DNA from: Psychrobacter arcticus 273-4
Lineage (GTDB): Bacteria; Pseudomonadota; Gammaproteobacteria; Pseudomonadales; Moraxellaceae
Assembly (NCBI RefSeq): GCF_000012305.1
Contig: NC_007204.1
Coordinates: 248,001-312,000 of the forward strand
Length of the DNA: 64,000 nucleotides
Direction of reading: 5' to 3'
Shown here: piece by piece, positions 38,748 to 47,603 of the stretch
Numbering within the stretch: the stretch's first letter is position 1
Layout: each line of letters opens with the position of its first letter
Notes under the pieces: generated by a model
Told to the model about the DNA's origin: nothing
Databases searched by the model: none
The model's input: the letters and a program-made list of their open reading frames with translations, nothing else
Program-made: the position numbers and the translations under genes

Positions 38748-39087
38748 TATAAGAAACAGTCATGATGTGAGCGACTGATAAAATAGCTCAGTATGACCTA
38801 CGTATTTTGCTTAACCAGTATTTAACCTGACAATTTTTAGTTAATAAGCCATACTAAGGCACACCCCTAAAATTAAGTGTCAGCGAAAATTAGGTACACG
38901 TTACATAAAAGGCTTTAAATATAGTTATAATTAGAATAAGATAATGAATCGCAATAAATTGGCAGGCTATCTGTAACAATTATGACAAGAGTAGTACCAA
39001 CACTATAAGTAGAGCAGTACCAACACCATAAATAAAGTTAATATATATCGTATTTTTATCCTCATACTATCTATAAAGGACAAGTCT
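38748..39087. other. leader region of the major pilin genes
   Basis: 340 bp. A TATAAT at 38926-38931 could be a -10 but its -35 (TTACAT) is 19 bp away. TGGCAGGCTATCTGT near 38960 is only a poor match to a sigma-54 site. An imperfect tandem AGTACCAACACxATAA lies near 38994-39035. AAAGGA precedes pilA. Confidence 0.4.
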
Positions 39088-39507
39088 ATGAACGCTCAAA
39101 AAGGTTTTACCTTAATCGAACTAATGATTGTAATCGCCATCATCGGTATCTTGGCGGCGATTGCACTACCTGCTTATCAAACCTATACCAAAAAAGCGCG
39201 TTTTTCTGAAGTAGTGCTAGCCGCATCATCTGTTAAAGGTGCTATTGATATTTGCTATCAAACGCGCGGTGAAGGCGATTTAGCGAACTGTGATGATTTT
39301 GATAAAGTCGGTGGCACCCAAGCTGAAGCTGAGGCAGGTGATCAAGTAGCTTCTGTTGCTATTACTACAGGTACAGGTGTAGTTACGGCTACTGGTGACG
39401 CTACGTCAGTAGATGGCAAAAATTACATTCTTACACCTACTTCAAGTAATGGTACATTAATTTGGGATGAAGCGGGTAGTACTTGTATCGTAGCAGGTCT
39501 ATGTTAA
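39088..39507 (+). CDS. pilA: major type IV pilin, first copy
   Basis: 139 aa. A short leader MNAQKG is followed by [33 protein letters not shown], the classic type IVa pilin N-terminus. There are Cys at DICYQ, ANCDD and two near the C-terminus (TCIVAGLC); the terminal pair would close the D-region. It has its own long leader region and is followed by a terminator-like hairpin before the second copy. Confidence 0.93.
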   Translation: MNAQKGFTLIELMIVIAIIGILAAIALPAYQTYTKKARFSEVVLAASSVKGAIDICYQTRGEGDLANCDDFDKVGGTQAEAEAGDQVASVAITTGTGVVTATGDATSVDGKNYILTPTSSNGTLIWDEAGSTCIVAGLC

Positions 39508-39565
39508 TAGGCTAAGACTAAGCAATCTAATCTTATAAACTGAGTCATAATTCCATAGCTAAACG

Positions 39566-39602
39566 ATACCCTATTGACCCCTGTCGTTAGTAGGGTATTT
39601 TT
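39566..39602 (+). terminator. hairpin between the two pilin genes
   Basis: ATACCCTA pairs with TAGGGTAT, followed by TTTTTA. It would terminate or attenuate pilA1 transcription before pilA2. Confidence 0.65.
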
Positions 39603-39640
39603 ATGTCCAGAATTTGCAGAAATTCATAAAGAGGTGTCTG

Positions 39641-40054
39641 ATGTTAAAGCAACAGGGCTTTACCTTAATAGAACTCATGATTGTCATCGCCATCATCGGT
39701 ATCTTGGCTGCGATTGCCATTCCTTCTTATCAAGCCTACACCAAAAAAGCACGTTTTACCGAAGTGGTATTAGCGGCTACCACAGTCAGAACCAATATCG
39801 ATACCTGCTTTCAGGGCAGGGGTAAATATGTATTGACTAATTGCGATAGTATCGCGGAAGTTAGTCTTAATGCGTCAGGAGTTACCGCAGCTAATAATGT
39901 TAACTCAATTAGTATTACGCCTACGACTGCATTGGTAACGGCAACTGGCGAGGCTAATGTGGATAGTGCCACCTATACGCTACAGCCGACAGTAGTAAAT
40001 AATAGTTTGACGTGGGAAATAGGCGGCACTTGTTTTGCAGCAGGGTTATGCTAA
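39641..40054 (+). CDS. pilA: major type IV pilin, second copy
   Basis: 137 aa. It starts MLKQQG, then [33 protein letters not shown]. It parallels the first copy along its length, including the four cysteines and the final GLC, but the central surface region differs. GAGGTG lies 6 nt before the ATG at 39641. A hairpin upstream may keep its expression below or separate from that of the first copy. Confidence 0.92.
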   Translation: MLKQQGFTLIELMIVIAIIGILAAIAIPSYQAYTKKARFTEVVLAATTVRTNIDTCFQGRGKYVLTNCDSIAEVSLNASGVTAANNVNSISITPTTALVTATGEANVDSATYTLQPTVVNNSLTWEIGGTCFAAGLC

Positions 40055-40186
40055 AAAGTGCATAGGCTGCAACTTTGACAGACAAAAGCCAAAAGTATGG
40101 CGCTGCTATGAATAGAAGCTATTATAATTGCAACCAAGTTACAGCTTCTAAAATATTCTATCTCTATTTAGTGTAGTAACTGACTC

Positions 40187-41947
40187 ATGAAAATAATAAA
40201 TAAACAGCTTGTTGATCCTAATATTGTCTTAATAGTACTGATCGGTATTGGTTATTTGGTTGGAGTGCTTAATACTTTTCATCGCTTTCCATCAGCTAAT
40301 GATATGTATCCTGATTTGGTTGCCATGATGTTTGTGGCAGCTGGGTTGGTTTATTGGTATGCGCTAAGTCATGTCAAGCACATAAGTCTATCTACGATAG
40401 CATGGGCTATTATCTTTGGGTTAATTGCAGTACAGCCTTATATCAATCGGATTACTTATCCAAGCGGCTTAATTTTTGATCTTTCAGTTCTACTGACGTG
40501 CGTAGCAGTCAGTATCTGTGTAGCGAATGCTCCTAATAAGGCTAAACTGTTTCAAATACTTATGTGGCTGATGGTGAGCGCAGGCGTGTTGACTGCCTTG
40601 ACGCAGATAGCTCAATATCTGAGATTAGACTTACCTATGTATTTGCTCTATCCAAATTCGGCAGGCGCGCGTATCTCTGCTAATATCAGCCAGCCCAATC
40701 AAGCGGCATTTATTTTAGCGCTTAGTACCGGTGGGCTATTATATCTATCGAGCCTTTGTAAAGGTGTTTTTAAGTCAAGTTTAATAGTCCTACCAAGCTT
40801 TTTATTGGCAATTGGCTTGGGATTATCAGCGAGTCGCACAGGCTTGATACTGATGGTTATTGCTATATTGGGTTACTTCTTACTATTTAAGCTACCTGTG
40901 AAGATTAAAGTAATCACAGCCAGTGCCTGTACCACGTTGTTATTGCTAGGCTATGGTGTAGGTAGTTACTTGCTCTTATATAATAACAGTGCTGCAGTCA
41001 GTGGTGCTGCACGTATATCTAATACCGCGCTTGACTCACGCTGGATACTGCAGCAGCAGGCATGGCTCTTCTTCCAAGAAAATCCGTTGACGGGAGTAGG
41101 CTGGGGTAACCTAATGAAAGCATCATTAGACCATGCCCAACAGTTATCATTTTTTTATGCTAATGGTCATTCGCATTTCTTTATATCTAATATAGCAGCA
41201 GAGACAGGTATCATAGGACTCCTTACTTTATCTCCGTTTGCTTATATCTTAGTTAAAAACTTTAATTTTAAACTATCCAATTTAGACGCTGCTGTTTACA
41301 TGTTATTAGCGATTTTTATCGCTTACTCTAGTTCTGAGTTTCCGCTATGGCTACCTAGATATCTAATTATTTTCGTCGTTTTATTAAGCTTTATAGATCA
41401 TAAGAAAATTGAGCTATCAGTTAAAATGGGGCAGCTCATAAAATATAGTTTATTATTTCTTTCAATTGTTTTAGCATTAGGTAGTGTCTTTTATCAAATA
41501 AACTATCGGGCTTATAGCAAAGTTTTTTACGCTATTGCTGAGCCTTCATTTAGCTATCAAGAAAAAGAAGACCGACTATTAAACCTAACACCTGTGATCG
41601 GTTTTGAGCAATTTTATGATATATTATTTTTTCACATGATGTCGGAAGACATTAATAATATTGAATATAAAGCTCAATTAACCAGTAAGGTATTGAGCAA
41701 TACGTTGTCTTATAAGGTATTAGTTAGATCAGCAGATATTTATTTATTAGCAGATGACAAGAATAGAGCATTAGAACTTTATAAAAATGCGTGTATATTT
41801 AACTATGCGCAATATTGCGAACAGCTGGTAACAGATTTGAGTGATAGGGCAGTTAAAGGTGAAGATGGTTTACAGGAAGTTAACTTAAGCTTTCAGAAAT
41901 GGCGTTTAGAAAATCCTAAAAAGACAGGATTGGATAATAACCAGTAA
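40187..41947 (+). CDS. PglL/TfpO-type O-oligosaccharyltransferase
   Basis: 586 aa, about 11-12 membrane helices with a Wzy/O-antigen-ligase core. The characteristic periplasmic loop is seen in YANGHSHFFISNIAAETGIIG; ASRTGLIL and GVGWGNL are further family-like stretches. Downstream of pilin genes such enzymes transfer a lipid-linked oligosaccharide to pilin serine or threonine, as TfpO and PglL do. The first 30 codons and the C-terminal 150 residues are AT-rich and variable. It could in principle be a general PglL rather than pilin-specific. Confidence 0.8.
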   Translation: MKIINKQLVDPNIVLIVLIGIGYLVGVLNTFHRFPSANDMYPDLVAMMFVAAGLVYWYALSHVKHISLSTIAWAIIFGLIAVQPYINRITYPSGLIFDLSVLLTCVAVSICVANAPNKAKLFQILMWLMVSAGVLTALTQIAQYLRLDLPMYLLYPNSAGARISANISQPNQAAFILALSTGGLLYLSSLCKGVFKSSLIVLPSFLLAIGLGLSASRTGLILMVIAILGYFLLFKLPVKIKVITASACTTLLLLGYGVGSYLLLYNNSAAVSGAARISNTALDSRWILQQQAWLFFQENPLTGVGWGNLMKASLDHAQQLSFFYANGHSHFFISNIAAETGIIGLLTLSPFAYILVKNFNFKLSNLDAAVYMLLAIFIAYSSSEFPLWLPRYLIIFVVLLSFIDHKKIELSVKMGQLIKYSLLFLSIVLALGSVFYQINYRAYSKVFYAIAEPSFSYQEKEDRLLNLTPVIGFEQFYDILFFHMMSEDINNIEYKAQLTSKVLSNTLSYKVLVRSADIYLLADDKNRALELYKNACIFNYAQYCEQLVTDLSDRAVKGEDGLQEVNLSFQKWRLENPKKTGLDNNQ

Positions 41948-41985
41948 GCCTAGGCTGGGTAAAAAGGTAAGCTGGGCAAGAAAGC

Positions 41986-42008
41986 GTAGGCTGCGGCTTT
42001 AGCCCAGC
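41986..42008 (+). repeat. REP palindrome 1 (GTAG type)
   Basis: GTAG followed by the imperfect palindrome GCTGCGGC-TTTA-GCCCAGC. It has the same sequence and orientation as the REP at 42682, on the other side of the RAYT gene. Confidence 0.8.
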
Positions 42009-42030
42009 ATTATGATATTGCAAAGTTTGG

Positions 42031-42054
42031 AGCTGGGCAAAATGCCCAGCCTAC
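42031..42054 (-). repeat. REP palindrome 2 (variant)
   Basis: On the minus strand GTAG precedes GCTGGGCA-TTTT-GCCCAGC, a better palindrome than the other REPs. Two degenerate half-copies (AAAGCCTACAAATCCC) follow downstream. Confidence 0.75.
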
Positions 42055-42108
42055 AAATCCCAAAGCCTACAAATCCCAAAGCCTATAAAGTTAAGCGAAT
42101 ATATTAGC

Positions 42109-42645
42109 TTAACTATCATATCGAATGTTGATACTTTTATCATTCTCATCCGTTCCCCAACCAGCGGGATACACGCCTTTTTTAATCAATGTATGCAATG
42201 TGGAATATTGCCAATCTTGAGGGTTGGTAACGTAGCCATGCTTAACAGGATTATTATGAATATAATCCATATGTTGCCGATAATCAGCGTCATCTCGAAT
42301 ACGATGTTCCCAAAATCGTCGCTGCCAAATGCCACGTTCTCTCTTTGCCTGTCGTGACGAGGTTATGATTTCAGTTTTGTTTATCTGCCTAGAGAATTGA
42401 CTTTTAAGACTGGCGACGATGACAGCATAATTATCAGAGTCTGGTGGCAAAGTAATCATTATATGGACGTGGTCAGGAAGCACAACCATAGCGTCTAATT
42501 TGAATTGGTGGTGTTGAATGGTTTTAGCGTAGGCATCACGAAACTTGTCAATATGAGTCAATAACAGTGACGACTTTCTATCAAGTAGATTAAAAGTCAA
42601 AAAGTAACAACCGCCTTGGGTTTTGTCACGAATATAGTGGCTCAT
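42109..42645 (-). CDS. REP-associated tyrosine transposase (RAYT)
   Basis: 178 aa. These single-domain relatives of IS200/IS605 Y1 transposases nick at REP palindromes and are thought to spread them. The HUH motif is HVHIMITLP, and the conserved catalytic-tyrosine region YRQHMDYIHNNPVKHGYV follows, with WQRRFWEHRIRDDADY between them. The frame is intact. Flanking GTAG-REP palindromes on both sides are the expected partners. Psychrobacter-like neighbours (pilin cluster, fdxA) suggest the REPtron lies in an otherwise core region. Confidence 0.92.
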   Translation of the reverse strand: MSHYIRDKTQGGCYFLTFNLLDRKSSLLLTHIDKFRDAYAKTIQHHQFKLDAMVVLPDHVHIMITLPPDSDNYAVIVASLKSQFSRQINKTEIITSSRQAKRERGIWQRRFWEHRIRDDADYRQHMDYIHNNPVKHGYVTNPQDWQYSTLHTLIKKGVYPAGWGTDENDKSINIRYDS

Positions 42646-42681
42646 AAGGCAATCAGTGTATAGACGAGGTGATGGGCGGAG

Positions 42682-42704
42682 GTAGGCTGCGGCTTTAGCC
42701 CAGC
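42682..42704 (+). repeat. REP palindrome 3
   Basis: Same GTAG plus GCTGCGGC-TTTA-GCCCAGC as REP 1. Paired 22 bp later with the inverted REP 4, forming a BIME-like unit. Confidence 0.8.
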
Positions 42705-42726
42705 GAATTTGCGTAAATCGTTCAAT

Positions 42727-42749
42727 GCTGGGCTAAAGCCACAGCCTAC
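42727..42749 (-). repeat. REP palindrome 4 (inverted partner of REP 3)
   Basis: GCTGGGC-TAAA-GCCACAGC followed by CTAC, the reverse complement of the REP with one change. A half-copy AAAGCCACAGCCTACAT follows at 42753-42769. Confidence 0.8.
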
Positions 42750-42751
42750 AC

Positions 42752-42931
42752 AAAAGCCACAGCCTACATAGTATCCAAAGTGTCAGTTATTACCTACTTC
42801 TCTAAATACTGAATCTTACCTTCTACGCCATCCCACTTAGCGGCTTCTGGCATCTGCTCTTTCATCTCTGTAATGTTTGGCCATTTTTGCGCCAGCTCTT
42901 CGTTTAGTTGAGTGAACATCTCTTGCCCTTT
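42752..42931. repeat. 180 bp direct repeat, left copy
   Basis: Matches 43790-43969 without gaps at an offset of 1038 bp, with only 4 mismatches visible. It contains a REP half, the fdxA downstream flank and the last 46 codons of fdxA. Confidence 0.95.
42794..42931 (-). pseudogene. 3' fragment of fdxA (last 45 codons plus stop)
   Basis: Identical to the end of the intact fdxA gene at 43832-43969 except for one base in the stretch compared (GAATCTT against GAATTTT). It lacks the iron-sulfur cysteines and any start, so it is a non-functional duplicate. It marks the far boundary of the segment inserted downstream of fdxA. Confidence 0.93.
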
Positions 42932-42939
42932 AGACAGGG

Positions 42940-43641
42940 TTAAATATCGGCAAAGGCTAGTTTCTCTACTACCTGAGGCATATAAGCGGTTAGCACAGGC
43001 TGATCGGTAAGCCCTAGCAATTCATAGACTTGTCCACCAATACCGGGGATAACTTCGCCACCTTCGCTACGCTGTTCATCTATCGCAAAACAGATAAATT
43101 TGAATTTATTTGAGATAGTAGCTGGAAACTCAGATTTTAGCTTTTCTTCTGAATATCGATGGGCGACAGGCGCGAGTATGAATATATTCTCTACGTTCGG
43201 CATATCATCTATCATCTCAATCAAATTGGTACGTACCACACAACTGCCTGACATAACCGACTTCACTATGATGATATTGGTAGCGGTCTCATATCCTGAC
43301 TGGATAAACTTATGAACAATAGGCGCGACACTTGTCCGATTAGGCAACTGGTAATGATGGTTCCAAAAAACAGCAAGCTTAGTAGGTATGTTTTGGTCAT
43401 GTAAAATTTTTGCTACGCCGCGCTGTAAGAAGTCGGCATCTTCAGCAGTTGAAATAATCAGCGTCTCTTTATTGGACTGATGAGGCAATAGGGTAACGGT
43501 ATAAGAGGCGAGCAGTTCACCAAGCACTGTCATATGTGTGCGATATTCGGCAGGCCTATTGATACTGTCTAATAAGCCCTGCAGATGGCATTTGGCAGCT
43601 GTCGAGGCAATAGGCGTGTAAGTGCGTTTAGTCATAGTCAT
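42940..43641 (-). CDS. uracil phosphoribosyltransferase-like orphan protein
   Basis: 233 aa from the ATG at 43641, which has GGAG 9 nt upstream. The C-terminal half resembles uracil phosphoribosyltransferase: IIIVKSVMSGSCVVRTNLIE in the PRPP-loop position, IFILAPVA, then FAIDEQRSEGGEVIPGIGGQVYELLG, compared with [23 protein letters not shown] in Upp. The PRPP loop lacks the acidic start and the GGS of the canonical DPMLATGGS, so ordinary catalysis is doubtful. The start overlaps the stop of a truncated upstream frame (TAAGATG), as in an operon. Substrate and role are unknown. Confidence 0.7.
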   Translation of the reverse strand: MTMTKRTYTPIASTAAKCHLQGLLDSINRPAEYRTHMTVLGELLASYTVTLLPHQSNKETLIISTAEDADFLQRGVAKILHDQNIPTKLAVFWNHHYQLPNRTSVAPIVHKFIQSGYETATNIIIVKSVMSGSCVVRTNLIEMIDDMPNVENIFILAPVAHRYSEEKLKSEFPATISNKFKFICFAIDEQRSEGGEVIPGIGGQVYELLGLTDQPVLTAYMPQVVEKLAFADI

Positions 43642-43642
43642 C

Positions 43643-43756
43643 TTATATCGCTCCATTATCAGAAGAGCTTAAATGCTGTTGGAGGTTTTGAGCTGCAATG
43701 CGCATGGACAGTCGTAACAGATCTTGAATAGTATGTATTTGCGCTATTTGCTCACT
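43643..43756 (-). pseudogene. truncated 3' end of an upstream operon gene
   Basis: 37 codons (SEQIAQIHTIQDLLRLSMRI, then AAQNLQQHLSSSDNGAI) end in a TAA that touches the start of the UPRTase-like gene. The frame is closed upstream by TGA and has no start. It looks like the tail of a helical protein captured together with the following gene. The family is not recognised. Confidence 0.55.
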
Positions 43757-43780
43757 TCAAAATTTTTGGACAAACAAAAA

Positions 43781-43805
43781 GGCTGGGCTAAAAGCCGCAG
43801 CCTAC
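43781..43805 (-). repeat. REP palindrome 5, at the edge of the right direct repeat
   Basis: GGCTGGGC-TAAAA-GCCGCAGCCTAC. The distal half lies inside the 180 bp direct repeat, placing a REP at the recombination boundary. Confidence 0.75.
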
Positions 43806-43969
43806 ATAGTATCCAAAGTATCCGTTATTACCTACTTCTCTAAATACTGAATTTTACCTTCTACGCCATCCCACTTAGCGGCTTCTGGCATCTGCTCTTT
43901 CATCTCTGTAATGTTTGGCCATTTTTGCGCCAGCTCTTCGTTTAGTTGAGTGAACATCTCTTGCCCTTT
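43790..43969. repeat. 180 bp direct repeat, right copy
   Basis: Counterpart of 42752-42931. It includes the 3' end of the intact fdxA. The unique segment enclosed by the two copies is 858 bp. Confidence 0.95.
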
Positions 43970-44155
43970 GGGTACTTCGTCTTCTGAAAAGATGGCATTG
44001 GCAGGGCATTCAGGCTCGCATAGGGCGCAGTCGATGCACTCATCAGGGTCGATGACGAGGAAATTCGGTCCTTCATAAAAGCAGTCCACAGGACAGACTT
44101 CCACACAGTCGGTGTATTTGCAAAGAATGCAGTTATCTGTAACGACAAAGGTCAT
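43832..44155 (-). CDS. fdxA: 7Fe-8S ferredoxin
   Basis: 107 aa. The N-terminal half binds a [3Fe-4S] and a [4Fe-4S] cluster: [21 protein letters not shown], then [18 protein letters not shown]. This is the FdxA pattern of Pseudomonas and Azotobacter, and the C-terminal tail ([20 protein letters not shown]) is typical. It is a low-potential electron carrier in the cytoplasm. It is transcribed in the same direction as mutS, 93 bp downstream of it. Its 3' end was duplicated 1038 bp away. Confidence 0.96.
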   Translation of the reverse strand: MTFVVTDNCILCKYTDCVEVCPVDCFYEGPNFLVIDPDECIDCALCEPECPANAIFSEDEVPKGQEMFTQLNEELAQKWPNITEMKEQMPEAAKWDGVEGKIQYLEK

Positions 44156-44248
44156 AGTAATGTCTACCTGTTATTGGCTTAAGGCTAAATAGTATAAATT
44201 TAGAATAAGGCGTATTTTAACGCCTTTGAGGTAATTTAACAATTCCCT

Positions 44249-47200
44249 TTAACGACTAATGATTTTCTTTAGATGATAAATTAAATCGTGCGCCTGCTTT
44301 GGCGTTAGGCTGTCAGGGTCGATAGCATGTAGCTCGTCTTGTAAGCTAAATAACTGATTTTGTTGTGGAATATCAGTCATATTTTGAGTTTTTTTAATAT
44401 TACTTAGATTTAGTTTTTCTATGTCGCTATCAGCAGTCTGCTGGCGTTTGTCCTTTACCGACTTAGCTAAGTCATTTTTATCATCATTAGCACTTTCATT
44501 ATTCGATTTTAGGTTGTCTATGCTTAAGTTATCTATGCCTAAGTTATCTATAGTTAAGTTATCTACCAAGTAGCGTTTGGCATCATTTAATACTTGAGTG
44601 GGGATACCAGCCATCTTAGCGACATGCAATCCAAAACTAGAGCTTGCTGCACCTTCTTTAATTTGATGCAGTAATAGCAGTTGACCATCAACTTCGCTAG
44701 CAGCGACATGCACATTGCGGATAAGCTTGTCATTGCTGCCACTACTTTCTTTAGGGTTTTGCGCCAATTTTGTCAGCTCAAAATAGTGGGTGGCAAATAA
44801 TGTCAGGCAGCCAATCTCTAGCAATCGATTGACGCAAGCATGGGCGATAGCCAGTCCATCAGTGGTGGCAGTACCACGTCCGACTTCATCCATTAATACC
44901 AGTGATTGATTGGTTGCCTGATTCAGAATATTAGCCGTCTCAATCATCTCCACCATAAAAGTGGATTTGCCACCAGCCAAATCATCCGCTGAGCCAATAC
45001 GAGTAAAGATGCGGTCGATATCACCAATATGAGCGCTCGCTGCTGGGACGAAGCTACCACAATGGGCAAGAAGAACGATTAGCGCGGTTTGACGCATATA
45101 GGTCGACTTGCCGCCCATATTAGGACCGGTAATCAGAAGCAGCCTTTCAGGATTTGCATCGCTGCCGAGCGCACAATCATTGGCGACAAAATGGCTGTTA
45201 TGTCTAGTGGTGCCGCTATTATTAGAGCTGTTATTAGAGCTATTAACGGTATTACCAGCATTACCAGCATTGACGGGATTTAACGCGGCTTCGACCACCA
45301 CATGACGACCTTGGCTGATATCAATACTGGCTTGATTGTCAGTATTTGAGCTATCTTTATTTTCATCATTATTACTCATGACAGGACACTGCCAGTTATA
45401 TGTCATAGCCAGCTGCGCCCAATTGCTCAGTACGTCTATTTGAGCGATTGCAGCACTCAGCTGTTGTAATTCAGCTAAATGGCTACTAAGTTCCGTTAAA
45501 AGCTCATGATATAGCTGCTTTTCACGAGTCAGAGCTAATGTCTGCGCACTCAAATATTCGGTCTCGACGTCTTTTAATTCGTCAGTGATAAAGCGCTCGC
45601 TGCTCTTGAGCGTTTGCCGACGGATAAAGTGTGCCGGCGCATTTTTTGCCTGCATTTTTGGTAGTTCAAAATAAAAGCCGCTGACTTTATTAAAACCGAC
45701 TTTTAGACTGGGCAATTGACTCTCTAAACGTGCTCGCTCTACCATCTCATCCAGTGTCACTTGGATATTGTCATGTAAATGGGTCAGCCGATCAAACTCG
45801 TCATCGTAACCTGCGGCTAGCATACCGCCATCACGGATATGCGCCGGAGGCTCTGTGATAATGGCGCGCTCAATCAGCTTGGCTATAGACTGTACGGCAG
45901 GTAGCTGGGCTGGCAGTTGCTGCATCAGCATCGGCAACAGTCCTGCCTGCTCATGGCTGACACCTGAATCCGTCAGTAAGGTAGTAAGCTGGGTGCTACT
46001 GGCAATACCATCAGCAAGCTTACGTAAGTCGCGAGGCTTGGCGCTCATCAGCCCGATACGGCTACTGATGCGCTCGATATCACCGATGCTATTAAGCATT
46101 TCGCGTAAGCTTATCACCAGTGAGCTGTGTTTCAATGCTTGATTCGACGCTTGATTCGACTCGATTGAGGTCTTGTCTGTCTTTAATAGACAAGCTATCG
46201 CATCCAAGCGTAGGTTGATACGCGAATGTTGACGTAATGGTCGCTTCATTTGCTGTACTAATAAACGTCGCCCCATCGGCGTTTGACAGTGATTGAGTAC
46301 AGATAGTAAAGAGGTGCCATTGCTGCTAACGGGTGTAAATAGCTCAAGATTCTGTTGACTATTGGCATCAATGATTAAGTAATCATCGCTGTACTCGACA
46401 ATCAGCTGATTAATCTGTGGCACCTGACGCTGCTGAGTCTGCCGCGCATAGTGAATGAGCGCTGCACAGCTAGATTGAGCCAATGGCGCATCGCTAATGC
46501 CTGATCCTAAGCCATCAAGACGCTGTACTCCAAATTGCTGGCATAAAGTCGCGCTGGCATGCTGACGATGGAAGTCATTAGCAGCAACTTCGATAATAGG
46601 GCAGTCAAGGCTTTGACGCAGCCACAGCAGCCAGTCTTCGCCGATACCACCAATACTGTCATTGAGTGCTTCACCAATAATGCATTCACTCGGCGCAAAG
46701 CGTGCTAGCACAGTGAGCATCTGGGTTTTTAGCCCCTCAATGTCATCATGGTTCGCGCTTAGTGTTTGTGTCGTTAACGTTCCCGCAGCCAAATCCATCT
46801 GACTGATGGCAGCTTGCAAGGATTGTTTGCTGTTAGATTTAGGTATTAGTATATCAATGGCGACGACAGTAGGGGTGTGATTGGGCGCAATTAAGGCATC
46901 GTCAGTAATCGTCCCTGCGGTCAGCGTTTTGACCACTTCACGGCGCATAATAGTGCCAGCAGCAGATTTGCTTTTATCCTTTTTCTGTTTATCGCCCATC
47001 GTAGGAGTATTAGACGTATTCCTAGCATTACCAGTGGCTGATTCGTCAATTTGCTCGCAGACAACCACTGTCTGCCCAGCGGCAATCAATCTTGCCATAT
47101 AACTGTCAGCAGCATGAAACGGTACGCCTGCCATCGCAATGGTGTTACCAGCTTTATCTGTACCACGGCGAGTTAGTGTGATGTCTAGTATCTGTGCCGC

Positions 47201-47425
47201 GCGCTTGGCATCATCAAAAAACAGCTCATAAAAATCACCCATCCGGTATAGCAGTAGCGCTTGAGGATAGTTGGCTTTCATGGTGAGATATTGCACCATC
47301 ATGGGTGTATGATCTGCCAAGTGATAGATCGCATCGCCTATGACCAATGAGTCAGACGCCGCTGGCACAGATTTTGAAGTCGATTGTATGGTGTCATTAG
47401 TTTGAGCAGAGGGTTTGACTGACAT
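44249..47425 (-). CDS. mutS: DNA mismatch repair protein MutS
   Basis: 1058 aa, about 200 longer than E. coli MutS. The mismatch-recognition motif GDFYELF has the intercalating F65 and E67. Later come the lever and clamp domains and the ATPase with [16 protein letters not shown] and [15 protein letters not shown]. The extra length comes from a ~36-residue N-terminal extension and low-complexity insertions. These include a Asn/Ser stretch just before the Walker A strand and a pentapeptide repeat (LxIDN) near the C-terminus. The helix-turn-helix dimerisation segment and a C-terminal tail are present. Repeat copy 8 sits 30 bp upstream of the start. Confidence 0.96.
44513..44572 (-). repeat. in-frame 15 bp tandem repeat in mutS
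   Basis: Four units of about 15 bp (consensus GTTATCTATGCCTAA on the + strand), encoding [19 protein letters not shown] pentapeptides. Because the unit is a multiple of three, copy-number change would not break the frame. Confidence 0.85.
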
Positions 47426-47455
47426 GCAGGGTCTCTTAAGTTGTCTTTTTTCATT

Positions 47456-47603
47456 TATAGTTGAAATACTTTAAAGTCGCTACCGTATTGCTGGTGTAAA
47501 TTTTTTGCAGCCTCTGTCTGCGTAGGCACAGCAAGCAAGAAAAATTTGCACCAGTAGTACGTGTTGTGTTGTGTTGTATCGATATTACTTTTCACCGACT
47601 ATA
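47456..47603 (-). repeat. palindromic repeat, copy 8 (148 bp, three GTGTT units)
   Basis: TATA ends intact; mixed stem (TATTGCTGG against CCAGTAGTA). The pentanucleotide array has three units, the largest in the window. It lies in the divergent mutS/secA region, directly upstream of mutS. Confidence 0.92.

Noticed and set aside
38955..38975. Sigma-54 promoter for pilA
   Set aside because: TGGCAGGCTATCTGT has the -24 GG but lacks the GC at -12, so it is not a convincing match.
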